Of a DNA stretch of 64,000 nt, positions 50,368 to 63,003 are shown one piece after another (positions within the stretch are counted from its first letter, which is position 1; each line of letters begins with the position of its first letter). Origin of the DNA: Paramecium tetraurelia (taxonomy: Eukaryota > Ciliophora > Oligohymenophorea > Peniculida > Parameciidae). The DNA lies in contig NW_001799244.1 in NCBI RefSeq assembly GCF_000165425.1, positions 188,118 to 252,117 of the forward strand. Direction: 5' to 3'. Position numbers and translations under genes: made by a program. The notes under the pieces were generated by a model. The model made no database searches, was not told the origin of the DNA, and saw nothing but the letters and a program-made list of their open reading frames with translations.

Positions 50368-50571
50368 TTTTTATATCCTAACTCAACATCCCAATCCAAG
50401 ACTCTCCCTTCTTTTGTACCATACCAAAGAATGACTTTAAATTTAATTATTCATTCTGAATAAGGGGAATTCTATTTATTAAATTATAGCCTTATGTATA
50501 TTATAATAAAATGCTTCTATTTGAGTATTGTGAACTAACCATCATTCATTAAATTAAATAATTTTTAAAAT

Positions 50572-51130
50572 ATGTCATCAGATTCAGGATCGCATAAAAA
50601 AGAGGAGGCCAATCGAATTTATGTGACAGGATACTCTGCTAAAGAATCTGAAATGGAAATCAAGAACGCATTTGCTAGACATGGCGAAATTCAAGAGTTT
50701 TCTTGGAAAGGGCGATTTTGTTTCATCGTAAGACATGGACCGTTTGGCATTTAGGGTACAGGCTTATGCCAAGCCTGAGGACGCATCTGATGCAGTTAGA
50801 TTAATGAATATGCAAGACTTCAACGGGAGAAATCTAATTGTCGAGTTGGCACGAGCGAAGAAAAAAGATGGTGCATGCTATTAATGTGGGAAATAGGGGC
50901 ATTTGTATTCATTCCTATCATTCTTTTTAGTGCTCGCAATTGTCGTTAGAATCGACGCTCCTACTCTGACTCCAGGTATAAGAAATTGTGACATTAGGCG
51001 CCATTCTAAAAAGAAAAAAAAACATCCAAAGCATCGATCTTCTAGCTCTTCCTCCAGTAGTGAAAAGAAAAAGTCAAAGAAAAAAAGGAGAAAGAGTTCC
51101 TCGAGTTCTCATTCCCGATCAAGTGATTGA
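50572..51130 (+). CDS. SR-type splicing factor (RRM, CCHC knuckle, RS tail)
   Basis: 158 residues after three introns (34, 26 and 22 nt). The RRM reads NRIYVTGYSAKESEMEIKNA, with RNP1-like GRFCFIAYAKPEDASDAV (made by splicing) and FNGRNLIVELARAK. Then a CCHC zinc knuckle CYQCGKQGHFARNC, again completed by splicing, and a Lys/Arg/Ser tail (SKKKKKH, SSSSSSSEKKK, SSSSSHSRSSD). The order is that of SRSF7-like factors. Role: exon definition and splice-site choice in a genome with tiny introns. The first intron, at 34 nt, is longer than most here. It starts about 205 bp from the divergent giant E2-E1 locus. Confidence 0.9.
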
Positions 51131-51304
51131 TAATCAAATATTCAAATATATTAATAGTAAATTTATAATATAAATCTCACTCCTAAAACCTTTGATTTGT
51201 GATATGTTATAAAATTGTGGTCATCGTTCGATCCTCATTCCCTCCCTTTAAGTCCTTCTTGAATGTTGGCATCTTAGATAGATTTCGTTTTATATTCTGT
51301 TGAC

Positions 51305-53645
51305 TCACTTCATTGTCTCTGATGAACTTCCTCTTATCCACTTTAATAATTTACATGAAATCTTACAATCAATCACTCCAAAGCATTTCTCATTATGCAT
51401 CAACAAATTGCTTTATATCATGAATGTCTCCAATACTTTGTGTCCAAAAGTAACAAATATTCTAACAGATTCCTCTGCACAATAATTGTTGATCTTTTAT
51501 GCTATTACATCACTCTCCTATCTCACAAATGTCTTAATTTCTGTTTACATTACTCTCGTCTTTAAGAACATCTCATTCAAATTAACAGTCTTAAAACAAG
51601 ATGCCTTTGCTGCACTACTTACTCCATTTTCTTTGCATTGTGGAGATAATGGTTCTTAACAAAGTAGAGTACGCTTTGGCTTTTGATTATTAATGAAGAA
51701 CTAAAAGCAATTATCAGGTAAAAATGGATCCAGTGATTAAACATGAACAGAAAAGTTCCATAACATTGTCTACTAATTAATTCTATTTATTTCTAATTTT
51801 GACTTCATCACATTATGCTATCTGTTTTTGGAATCTATCTTTGTACCATCTTTAATAATAGAATTAATTAAATACCTGGACAAACAAGTGCAAAGTCTAA
51901 TTAAAAGTTATTCTTATTTGGAACATATATCAATATATGATATTGATTGATAAGACTATAATAGTCTGGAATCATAGGAATATTGAGTAACTACCCTGTA
52001 GAATTAGCAAGCACATCAAAATCATATGATACTTACAAGAACCCTTTTCTTTATGCATGAACTCTCACTTATTTAAACATCAATCCTGGACAACTAAATT
52101 ACCCTTAGTCATTGGTCATACCAATAAGTGGTTCTTGATCTGTTTAATCAGATTAAAATATTTCTAGTCTGCAATTCTCAATATCTTTGTGTTGTCCACC
52201 TCTTAAGAGAATATTATATGCTCTAAATTACAAGGTAGTTTCAACACAACTAACCAAGTCAAATTCTATTTTCACATCAGTATTCCCCTGTAAAAATACT
52301 GTTCTCTTTTAAGAAAAGCAATCTTTTTTACTCACATCAATGACATATTCTTATTTGTCTCTTCCGTAAAATACAAATGCTTATTCATTGCTGTCAAAAG
52401 TCAATGTCTCAGTAATATTCTTAGTCACATTGACAGTAGCATCTTCTGGAGCTTTAACAATACATTTGATAACATCATTTCTTTCTACTCTGGTTGAAAC
52501 ATAAACAGTATCTGTATTATCATCGAGGAGCTCATCAACATTTAGCTGAGTTTTCATAGTTTGAATACAATTTCCAGTAATTTCTATTTCATATGCATTG
52601 ACTTATTAAACTAAATCTATAAATTTGGCTTCATCAAAACAACTAAGTGGAACTGTTTAACTGAACAATTTCACAGTAAACTTTTTCTCTGGTGATTAGG
52701 CTCTCTGTTTTTATCCTGACAAATCAATTTAAGAGATGTTGGTTTGAGTCATCCATGCTTAGGATTTAGTAGGTGAAAAATAAACTCTTACTGATTTCTC
52801 CATATCTCTTATATTTTCTGTGCTCTTGTAAATATCTAATTTAGAAGCACTTTTTTAAGCACTGCCTTATTAACAAAACGAAGTTCTTATGACAATTTAT
52901 TTTGTAGGAGTTTATGCTGATTATAATGTAGGAGCTTCTCTCTAACGGACAGTCACTTAAAGTCCCTCTAAAATATTTCTTTACTATCCTTCTTCACTAA
53001 CAGGAACCACATTTTTGATTGGACAATCAACATTGACTGTTAAATTAAATTTTCTAAGATGGAGCCATACCAAATCGGCTATCAATTTAGGTGAGATTTG
53101 CTCTTTTGAATATTACCTAGAATACAACACAACTGAATGCACTTCAGGTTGATAGAGTTGGATTTATAAGTAGTGATCAGGATGACTTATTTGTTATCGG
53201 AATACTTTTATGAATGGATACCTATTAAATAGACATTAAAATTTTACTTTCTATTGATTGTTTATTTTATTTCATCAAGCAGATCTTAAAATGCTTCCTT
53301 GGTTTCATCTACACCTGTACTCTTAAATTTTGGATTATAACAACTTTAAATGGATACTCCTATTTGTTATGACTTAAGTTAATCAAACTCAAGAAAATTC
53401 ACAAAGGAGGTCTTCTCTTGAATACTAGAGATCATATTTCTTAAAAATTCCTTGTATTATAAAGTAATTTTAGTGGTCATTGCTGGCATCATATTGTCAT
53501 TAAAAAAACTAAATCTCTACTAATAAGGTACCTCACTTTGGATTTGAACTTAAATCTATTTGGAGACTGCTAAGAATTAATGCTGCTAGTTGTTTAGAAC
53601 ATAAATTTATATTTGATCGTTAAAAAATTAAAAGGAGAATTTCAT
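51305..53645 (-). CDS. Large unknown protein
   Basis: 762 residues after two 26-nt introns, exactly in frame. It starts MKFSFQFFNDQIQIYVLNNQ. The N-terminal third is helical (AMTTKITLQYKEFLRNMISS, EAFQDLLDEIKQTINRKY). The middle reads as alternating beta strands with Ile/Val/Thr patterns (IKCIVKAPEDATVNVTKN, TETLTFDSNEQAFVFYG), suggesting several beta-sandwich domains. The C-terminal third is cysteine-containing with conserved-looking turns (CFGVIDCKISCKLLKWIRGS). No signal peptide, membrane segment or catalytic motif is visible. I do not recognise the family. Confidence 0.7.
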
Positions 53646-53855
53646 TAGTCATCATTGAGATTATCTAAACTCCATAATAAATTAACTATATATCATTTTT
53701 CAATTAATAATCAGATATCCACATAAAAAAAGATTCTCTTATTAATGATTTAATAATTTTGTCACATAAACTAATTGCATTTTAGTTAACACTTTGTTAA
53801 TTTAAAAAATCTTTAAAAAATCTAAAATAATACATAATAAATTTTGATACTCATT

Positions 53856-55966
53856 TCATACCTATTACTAACTTATTATTGCTGATCTTTTTTCACTTTC
53901 TATTTAATAACTCTGAACTTCCATGCTCCAAGCAGAATCCTTATCTATTGAGTTTTTATCTGAACTGTCAATCTCATTAGGAACATTATGCATAGCTTAT
54001 TGTTATTAAATGCTCTCATATTAACTCTAAACCAAACGAAACAAGCTCGAATTTTATTTGGCAAAGCTGAGCAATTTTTAATTCAATATAAAATTTTGGT
54101 TTTAATTCTCATTGATTCTTTAAAATGTTCGAACTAACCCCTCGGCATTTGAAGCTCCTAATTAAGCTTTGAAAAATCTAGCCACCTTTGCTAAACGAAC
54201 ATTTATTGGTACTATTAGTTGTCTATAATATTATACTCTCAGAACTAGCAACAAATGTTAAATCTAATCTTTTATCTTTTTCTTTTTCAGTTTATTAAGA
54301 ATTAGATAACAATTTTTATTACTATTATTGGTTAGTTAAGATATCAAACAGATCTTTTTAATTGATCATTTAATCTTGAAATACAGGAGAACAAAATGTA
54401 TTGAACAAGACTAATTGATCATCATCAAAAAAGAATAACTTCAAGCAGTCTATTTCATAAAGCTTTTTAAGGATATTAGTGAGATCTAAATCATATTAAA
54501 TCTTTGATTTTGCTATCTAAGATATTATAATTTCTTTTTCTGTCTTAACAGATTAATCACCTTAAATCGACCTAAACAATTTGTAAACCAAATATTTTAT
54601 ATACTAAATAAAAGAATAGGCTATTTCAAAATTTAAAATCTAATTATAATTATCTAATTATCATACTTGCTATAATTATCCTGTTTGACTTATATTAGTT
54701 GGTCTTTATTATTAAAAAATTGTTTTTGTTTTATCATGATAATGTATCGAAGATTATCTCTTTTTCTGAACGCTTTCTAAGTCAAATTTAAAAACTGAGT
54801 TCATAAGAACAGCGAAAGTTTTGTGTTAATTATAGCTACGATAAAAAATCTTTAAGAAACTCATTATGGCTACTGCTAAGGCTGTGGCTTAAGATAATGA
54901 AGCACTAAATATAGAAAAGAGGTCCGATTTGGAAATGAAGAAGTATTATCTATTGGGTGATGATCTTATGAAAAAAGAGCACAAATTTGACCCCTCGGTA
55001 AATTCTGTAGGTTCCAATCTTCTCTCTTATTTATCAAAAGTGGTAGTTTAAAATAATAGTTCTTCCAATTTCAGACTCAAAAAGTCATAAAATATTGAGT
55101 TACTCTCTTATCATTGATATATACGTTACTTAAGTCCATTGAGAATGGCATTATAAAAATATCTTCATTATTTGACATTCCAATTACAAATTTCCAAAAG
55201 ATATTAATTGGATAGTATTCTAAGGGAGAAGAAAGATTAAATTATTGTTGAAGTCTTGACCCTCTTACAAATAAATCTACATTAAGTCTTAATTAATTAA
55301 TCTAATAGATACCCGCTTTTTATGAATGATTAAATTTCCTCTATGGGTTTGCAATTGATATTAGTAATATTTTTGCAGACCTTAATTTAAATCTTTAAGT
55401 AAGAAAAGAAGGCATCAAAATATTACCCTTTGATATAATAATCACCATCTGCGCAATAAAGATTTTGTTTTTATTAATTCGAAATTGAAATAACATCGAA
55501 GTTAAATTAGTTAACTGTGGTAGTTTGGCATTTTTTCAATAGTAAATTAGTTGAGTTTTTTTCGAAACCTATTTTTTAAGCATCCCTCTTTTGTTCAACA
55601 TACTAAACACCTATTGAGATATATCTATTATTAATTTTATATACTATTAAATTTCTGATATGTTTTCAAAAATATTTCCATTTTAATCAGAAATCTCAAA
55701 TGCAAATATTGTGTTGTTGCTATTTATATATGTTGAATTTAGAATTGTATTTTTCGTACCAACATAGACAGTTTCTTGATCTGAAATTGCTTTATAAATG
55801 ACTCCAATTATGTAAAATATACTAAATATTCCAACTAATATTGTTAGCACTCCACCTTGAATAACAAAATCTAAGTACCAATTACTGTTAATGATTTTTG
55901 CCTCTAATTGATGTTGAATTCGTAAGGAGTTACAAGCAGATCAGCCTTCTTTAATAAATTTCTCAT
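53856..55966 (-). CDS. Two-pass membrane protein, ciliate family, copy A
   Basis: Begins MRNLLKKADLLVTPYEFNIN; a 23-nt intron then joins SLTVIG to GVLTILVGIFSIFYIIGVIY, the first membrane helix. A long, weakly conserved, probably extracellular region follows. Near the C-end a hydrophobic stretch, ALAVAIMSFLKIFY, precedes a cytosolic block, YNQHKTFAVLMNSVFKFDL, and VPINVRLAKVARFFKAQLGA, ending in a Q/N-rich tail. The same blocks occur in the gene at 60711-62879. Function unknown; large two-pass families of this design are common in ciliates. The first exon may lie further upstream (an ATG-initiated hydrophobic exon is possible near 56085). Internal introns were not all traced. Confidence 0.65.
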
Positions 55967-56322
55967 AATATAATTATTATTCTTGAAATTATGCGATCTA
56001 GCTCTTTGTGAATTGTTTTTGGTGAATAAGTTCTCACCAATTGTTTAAGAATAATGAACGATGCATGTTAAATTAATAATATAATCATAATTGAAAGGGA
56101 AAAATAGCTTGCTTCATTACTAGTATAAAAGGATAAATCAAAATTTAGAACAAAGCAATACTTAAATGAATATGAATATTTAATTTTTAATATTTGTTAT
56201 TGATTGTGAAATCGTTTTAGAATGATCACATGGTTGTAATACAGATATAATAATATAGACAAGATACTCCATTTTCGAAAATAAAAATTGTCTAATTGAA
56301 TTTATAAATATTTGTACTAATA

Positions 56323-57551
56323 TCAATTTACTAAATTCAGTACACCCAATTTACCATCTGAAGTTCCATAACTTAGTTTATTGTAACTTGTATTATGATC
56401 GATTGTCATTACCCCACTTAATGAACAGCAATATGTATCAACACACCTATACTAGGAATCAAATTGTCTTATTTCAGAAAATACACTTAAATGATATTAT
56501 TGATTACCTTCCAGCATTTGCCGCATAAATATAATTGGTTCTCTTATCAAACTTACAAGCATACAATTTACTAACATTGTGTTTAGGTAGTAATCCTTAA
56601 ACATTATTTGCATACTCAGCCCATTCAATAGTCTATAATTTATTTAAAGTTCTGGTGTCCCAAATTTCTAATTGTTTTTCATCTCTATAGGATGCAGTGA
56701 TCAATTAAAACCCTTTTGAATCCATAGAGTCTCCAAAGACACAAGGACCAAAAATATAACCAGTTGATTTCTTTTGTCTCAAATCCCACTAAATCACCAT
56801 TTTATCCCATCCTCCTGTATAAAGTTAATTATGATCGCCTTAATTAAATTTCATACCAAATATTCGATTCTAATGAACAGCTGATTGACCTTCTACAAAA
56901 GTAGTAGGAGCCTTACTCAATTTTCCGCAATCATAAAGTTTAACATGACAATCAGAACCACCTATTACAAACTTATCTCCATCCAATGAAAACTCACAAC
57001 AATTGATTTGATTATCCTTATCTTCTAAATTAAACAATGATTATTTAGATGTCGCATGCCAATATATAATACTTCCATTAGCATATGTTGACAACAATGT
57101 GTGCTTTAATTGCTCTACGACTTAACCAGGTCTCCATTTAACGCATGTGGCAGGACCTGGTTTCTATTTGGGATCTACTAATGGAACTATGTTGTAATCT
57201 TTCCCCAAATAAGCAATATTTACGAGACCATCAGAATTAGCTGAAGCTAAAAATTATGTTGTATTATCGAATGCGCACGAAAGCACTTTTGTAGGCTTGT
57301 AATATAATTACAGTTTATACTTCTCCTGTTACAATATCATTCTAGAATTAGTAATTTTTTAGTTATGAAAATGAGGATTGAGTAAAAGTATCCTTATACG
57401 CTGCTCTTATTCTTTCTAATAAGATAGTATCCTCAACTCCTCCATTTTCATTTGTATCTGTTGATTGTGAAACTTGGGTAGAAAAATTTCTTTGTCCCTC
57501 TTTAGAACTTTGCATTAAATTATGATTGAATTGAATTTAAATAAATGTCAT
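56323..57551 (-). CDS. WD40-repeat protein
   Basis: Roughly 370-390 residues. Clear WD40 blades follow one another: LSCAFDNTTQFLASANSDGL, HTLLSTYANGSIIYWHATSK, INCCEFSLDGDKFVIGGSDC, NQLYTGGWDKMVIQWDLRQK, LITASYRDEKQLEIWDTRTL and YNKLSYGTSDGKLGVLNL. One 22-nt intron near the C-end restores the frame. The N-terminus is uncertain: a Ser/Gln-rich leader from ATG 57551 is open for about 75 residues but meets the repeat frame only through an unusually long (58-nt) intron; otherwise the protein may start at MILQQEKYK near 57343. Partners and pathway cannot be inferred. Confidence 0.8.
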
Positions 57552-58378
57552 CTTTCTAATGAGAATATGAGGACATCAATTTTGTATCGATCACATTGTA
57601 TTATAATTAAACACGATTCATATAAGAATTCCTATATAAATATGTAATCCCTTTGAAAAATAAACTTTTATTCCTGCCTTTCACTCGTCAACTCTCAGGA
57701 GTATTTACTTATGATGAATAAAAGACTTAAAAAGAATGCATCTTCTCTACATGAGTTTATTACTGAATGATACATGTAAATTGAATTTCAGATTAAATAA
57801 TCAAAATTAATAGCAAACTTAAATAAACTCTTGAATTTATAAAATTATGCTCTTGTTTTGCATCATTAGAATTAAATTTATTCAATTAGAACAGAGGATA
57901 ATAATGTACGAGTTAATATAAATTTAATGATAATTTACTAAAAATAATTATTACCAATATCAAACAGCAACATCAAGTATTGAATTAAACTGCAATCCAA
58001 AAACTGATCACAGAAAAATGAAATAGTCAAAGATGTACAAAATGAGATTCCTATACATTCGATATTCTAAAGATACAAAATTGAAGGCTCAATTTATTTT
58101 GACATCAAGATTATTTTACAGTATCATACCAATCAAAGTCCCTTATTTCTATTCAATTTTGTTTATTAATATCTCTCTCCTAATCTAATATTAAAAAATC
58201 ATTAGAGTACATATAACTATATGAGTTAGTTATAAAATATTTTATTACCATAGTGATTACAACTCTTAAATAATAATAGGAATAAACATTGCTTTGATAT
58301 AGAAAACTTAATCACATAATTAAGGAACATCAATAGTTAAAGAATAAACCAAAATTTTTTGAATATTCATATATAATA
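57552..58378. other. Intergenic, about 830 bp
   Basis: AT-rich spacer upstream of the WD40 gene and downstream of the PKA regulatory subunit gene; only short frames, none protein-like. Confidence 0.55.
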
Positions 58379-59482
58379 TCATAAATATTTTCCATATTTA
58401 GTTTGAATGTTTTTCATTAAAGTGGCTTCAATTTCTTTGAGAGTGGATGAGTAACTTTTCTTAGGTATGTACATTAATTTCATGTCTTCTTCTGCCACAT
58501 AAGAAAAGGATTCAACTGTGCCAGCTACAATACTTTAATCTCCAAAATAATCACCTAGTTTAATCAATTCAAACAATTTTTCTATGATAAACTGAGAGAC
58601 ATACAATTATTTTTATTCACACTCACTCTTCCTTATTCTAATATAAATATTTCAGTGCTTTTTTATCCTTATTGTAGAATGACGTCTCCTTTTTTGAATT
58701 ATTTTTCAAATAATGCGTCACTCATTTTCAATTTATCATAAGGATCCTTAATTTCTTTTAGCAAATCCCAATTTTCAAGAAAGCTAGACTTATGAATATT
58801 GTAAGTACGTTTCGAATTATTATCTCTTTTTGATAGATGCTTCTTTTACAATAAGATTAAATGTTTCTCTATCTAATTGCCAAAGAATAGCTTTATCACT
58901 TTTTACAATGATGGATGCAGCCTAAGGAATTCAATAGAATAAGATACTCTTGGAGATTGAAATAACAATGCGAGTTCACCAAAGCTCTCTCCTGGATAGT
59001 ATGTTTTAAGGAAGACATCTCCCTTGCCATAATTCTTAAAGCAATCTAATTCTCCAGTATCAACAACAAAGAGTACATTTCCTTCCTCTCCTTACTTGAT
59101 TACATATTCTGATTTGTGAAATATCTTCTCTTCCATTGCTCCAACCACAATTTCAATTTCCTTTTCATTTAATGCACTAAACATGAATCCTGCCTGCATT
59201 CTTTATTTAATTCGTTCAGATTGATCTTTACTTTTAGGAATAAATTTGGCTTTGAAATTTTCCTTTTTATTAAATTGACCATAAGCTTCGGCCGAGACTG
59301 AGAATCTCTAAATTAATTAGGAATATGATTACTTATTTTTGTACATCTTTTTTGATGGCAACAATTTCTTCGACTTCATCATCAGAGGAATCAGAGTTTG
59401 AACTCAAAGCACAATCTACATGTTTTTTCTTGTTGACTTATTGCATAAAATTGGGACCATTTCTAACCTTTTAAGGATTCAT
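58379..59482 (-). CDS. cAMP-dependent protein kinase regulatory subunit-like
   Basis: 334 residues after four introns (23-26 nt), exactly in frame. An acidic leader (SSNSDSSDDEVEEI) precedes the inhibitor segment KQRFSVSAEAYGQF. Cyclic-nucleotide domain A: KIFHKSEYVIKQGEEGNVLF and an intact phosphate-binding cassette PGESFGELALLFQSPRAASI. Linker helix KKRQQFETFLENWDLLKEI matches PKA-R closely. Domain B: LGDYFGDQSIVAGTVESFSY, where the cassette's Glu and Arg are lost. No dimerisation/docking domain at the N-end. The protein should bind the catalytic subunit and release it on cAMP, but with only one normal cAMP site. The inhibitor site lacks the usual Arg at P-3 (Q-R-F-S). Confidence 0.88.
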
Positions 59483-59502
59483 AAATTAAATAAATAATTT
59501 AC
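59483..59502. promoter_or_regulatory. 20-bp divergent start-to-start spacer
   Basis: Only 20 bp, nearly all A/T, separate the ATG of the PKA regulatory subunit (minus) from the ATG of the LRR gene (plus). The two transcription units must overlap or use extremely short leaders. Confidence 0.6.
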
Positions 59503-60670
59503 ATGAAAGAATAACTCCTTGGTAAAATAGCAAGATATAGAATATTTCTGTAACAAGGTTTGTAGATTCCTGATGAAAATGGTGATGATTTGAGATGCAT
59601 AGATTTTAATTTTGATAATTACATAGAATAACAATTATAGATTGAACAAGAATAAAAAGTTGATTAAGAAGATTAAAAAATAGTATAAACCGATAAAAAA
59701 ATACCAGAATTAGAGTTAAAATTGAATGATTAAGATTTAGAAGGTTTGTTAAAAGATTTAGAAAATGTACAATTTGATGGCGAAATTGATTTCACTAAAT
59801 AAAATATTGGTGATTAAGTATTAAATTCATCTAACCATATCTATTAGACTCTGATTAGATTATCAGTATTGATCTAAAAACTTCCAATTTCATCCCTCAT
59901 TCTAGCTGATACCAAAATTTCTTATATAGGAGGTCTAGAATTAGGCAAAGCTATTTCTAATAGTAAATTAAAGAAGTTGATATTAACCAATTGTAATCTA
60001 GGTCACAGCTCCAAGTAAGTGTATGACTATTTCATTTAGTATTTTAATGGAACAATTGCAATTCTTAGATGAAGTAGATTTTGGAGTCCTTGGAAATAAA
60101 GCACTTCGCTATTTATCTTAATAAAAACATGAATTATCGCATTTAGGATTTCAAGAAGATCCAAAAGAAGTTTGGGATGTTTAAACCAAAGAACTATTCT
60201 TGAAATCAATACCTAAATCGTTATTAAGCATTCAATTTTAAATAGATAATGCTGATCACAAAAAGTATCATTATTATATAATAAAGATTCGTAGGAATTG
60301 CAGAAATCAAATGTTAGGAAAATAGAGATGCATATTTACGAAAAAAGGCTAATGAATATAAGAGTAAAGATCTAGATCCAGATCATCCAGACTATTATGA
60401 CTGGTAAAATTAATCAAATAATTTAGTGATGATTTCAAAGTCAATGCATTTAAATTTAGTGTTAAATCTTATCTATCCAATGTTTTTGAATCATTACTAG
60501 ATGAGTCTTTGTATTATTTGGAAAAAGAAAGGCAAAATGTGCTCAGAGATGAAGCTATTTATCATGTAACAAATGAGTTATTACCCCAATCCATAATGGA
60601 AGATATTTGCCAAGCAGATGGCTCTTTGATTGTTTTAGCTAAATATCTTTTGACCAAAATTAAAAAATGA
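59503..60670 (+). CDS. Leucine-rich-repeat protein
   Basis: 365 residues after three introns (25, 22, 23 nt), exactly in frame. N-terminal 110 residues are acidic and Q-rich (QQLQIEQEQKVDQEDQK). Then repeats of the ribonuclease-inhibitor type: LPISSLILADTKISYIGGLE, LGKAISNSKLKKLILTNCNL, and after splicing a stretch FGVLGNKALRYLSQ. The C-terminal part is a charged helical region (RDAYLRKKANEYKSKDLD) with an aromatic patch (HPDYYD). No membrane segment. LRR proteins of this type are often ciliary or scaffold components in ciliates; a specific role cannot be read. Its stop lies 40 bp from that of membrane protein copy B. Confidence 0.75.
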
Positions 60671-60710
60671 TATAAAAATATAAATTCATCTTATAAATAT
60701 CAATTGCGAA

Positions 60711-62879
60711 TCAACTTTATTACAGTCTATTTTATAAACAATCTGGAGATTGATGAATCTCTAGATCCTTTAAACTTTACACTGATTCCTTACTACCCAT
60801 AGCTTCAGAAATCTTTCTATCATCTAGTTCATTAGGCACATCTAATCTTATTTGATCTTCTAAGATTCTTTGTTCATCTTCATTTTATTATTGTAAAATA
60901 GTTGTATAATTTTATTAAACAAGGTTAAACAAGCTTTTATTCTACATTGCGAATTGTAATAATTGGTTGTTCAATTACCAATTTTTATTCTTGTTTTCAT
61001 TGATCTTCTAAAAATTGTCAACTAAATCTTAAGCATTTTCTGCTCCAAGTTAAGCTTTAAAAAACCTTGTAAGTTTAGCTAATCTAACATTGATAGGTAC
61101 TAAAATTGATTTGATAGAATAATACTTGTTGATGTAGCTGCATATCTAATGATATTTTAATTATTATCTATATGACTCTAATTATTTTATTGTTATTGTA
61201 GTTGATTTATTGATTTGATCTATTTATTACTTGCAGTTAATATATCAAATAATTCCTTTTAATCAGTCATTTAATCTTAAAAGACAGGAGAACAAAATGT
61301 ATTGAAAAGCATAAGCTAATCATCATCAAACAAAAACAACTTTAAACAATCAATCTCATATAACTTCTTTAAAATGTTGGTTAAATCTAAATCGAATTCA
61401 ATCTTTGATTTAGCTATTTATGATATCACTAATTCCTTTTCGTCTTCAATATTCTTTTTACAGCTTTTGAAGTATTTTCTAATAATGTAAAGTACATATT
61501 AATAAAATGAGTAATTAATTGTATAATCAAAGATCTGAATAAAAGATGCAATATTACTTATTGTAATAATTTCTTTGAATTCTTTGCTGAAGCCTACATT
61601 TTCCCTGGTGTTTATGATTAGTTAACGTATGACAATTTCCTTTTCTGAACACTCTTTAAATCAAATTTAAAAACAGAATTCATTAATATTTCAAAAGTCT
61701 TATGTTGATTGTATACTTTATAGAAGATTTTGATGATCTGCATCACAGCTAAACATAAAGCTGTAGCTTCTGATACTGCTGATAAAATAACTGAGGGTAA
61801 GTCCTATTGAATAACAAAATAAAATGAAGTGTCAGATGAAGCTCTAATTTATTATTTGTTGATACCTTAAATAAAAAGTACACAATCCAACTCCTGAAGA
61901 AATTGAAATAGGCTCTTGTCTCCTCTCTTATCTTTGAACAACTGATCCATTATATAATCTTTCAGTATTATCAATATTAAAAATATCGCTAAAAAATTGA
62001 ATCTTCTCTAAACAATATTTACATTAAATTTACTTAAATCCATTTATATTGGTTACATATAAATATCTTCATTGTCACCAATACCAGTTGTTAATCTCCA
62101 AAATATATTAGTCGAAAAAACTTCAGCAGGACTTGAATAATTCAATGATTGTTTAATTTTTGATCCTTTTATAAACATATCCACATTAACCCTTTTGATA
62201 TTTAATAATAATACCCTTTATTGATAAAATCTTCAATCTCTTTAGAAGTTTTGCATGTATGACTAGTGGAATTGTTGCATACACTGAGAGTTAATTTGAT
62301 ATAAGCAAAATATGGTTCATAAAATTGTCCTTATAATGTGAAATCTCCATCGAAACATATTAAATTCTCTTTTTACTCTTCAGTCATTGATGCAGAGTTA
62401 AAATTAAATTACTCAATTTTTTCCATAGAACATTTAGATTAGTTTAATGAACTGAAATTTCTTGTGAATCCCATTTTTCCTTCAACTCTTTGTTATTGAA
62501 TATACTAGGCACTTAATGTAAAATAGCTAAATTGAACATGGCATAATTTACTCTTTGACATTTGTATTATTGCTCAAGATTTTTCCATCTAAAGTGGATA
62601 ATTCCATAGAAAATATTGTATTTTCATTACTCAACACAAATTCATTGCTTTTGTCACTTTCTGTTCCTGCATAAATAGTGTTCTAATTTTGAATACTTCT
62701 TTGGAATACTCCAACAATGTAAAAGGATGTGAAAACTAAGAGGAGAATACTAATGAATCCTCCTAATATACTCAAATAAATATAGAACCTATTGGAGTTA
62801 AAGATTTCTCTTTTTGTGATATATTAAATTCATATGGATCAACAAGAAGATCAGCTTTTTTTATAAAATTTCGAATCAT
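60711..62879 (-). CDS. Two-pass membrane protein, ciliate family, copy B
   Basis: Paralogue of the gene at 53856-55966. It begins MIRNFIKKADLLVDPYEFNI; a 26-nt intron at the same position as in copy A joins SLTPIG to GFISILLVFTSFYIVGVFQR. Near the C-end: ALCLAVMQIIKIFYKVYNQH, KTFEILMNSVFKFDLKSVQK and VPINVRLAKLTRFFKAQLGA. The cytosolic tail is longer than in copy A (QRILEDQIRLDVPNELDDRK). The first exon may be further upstream. The shared intron position and block order show duplication rather than convergence. Function unknown. Confidence 0.65.
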
Positions 62880-63003
62880 TAAATATATTAAAATATTGAT
62901 TTACTTTTGATGAATAAACTGATTCTACCCCAATACGATGTATCTTGACATCATGTAATTTTGATAGAAAGAATAAAATCATTATGCTTAAAATAAAAAT
63001 AAT

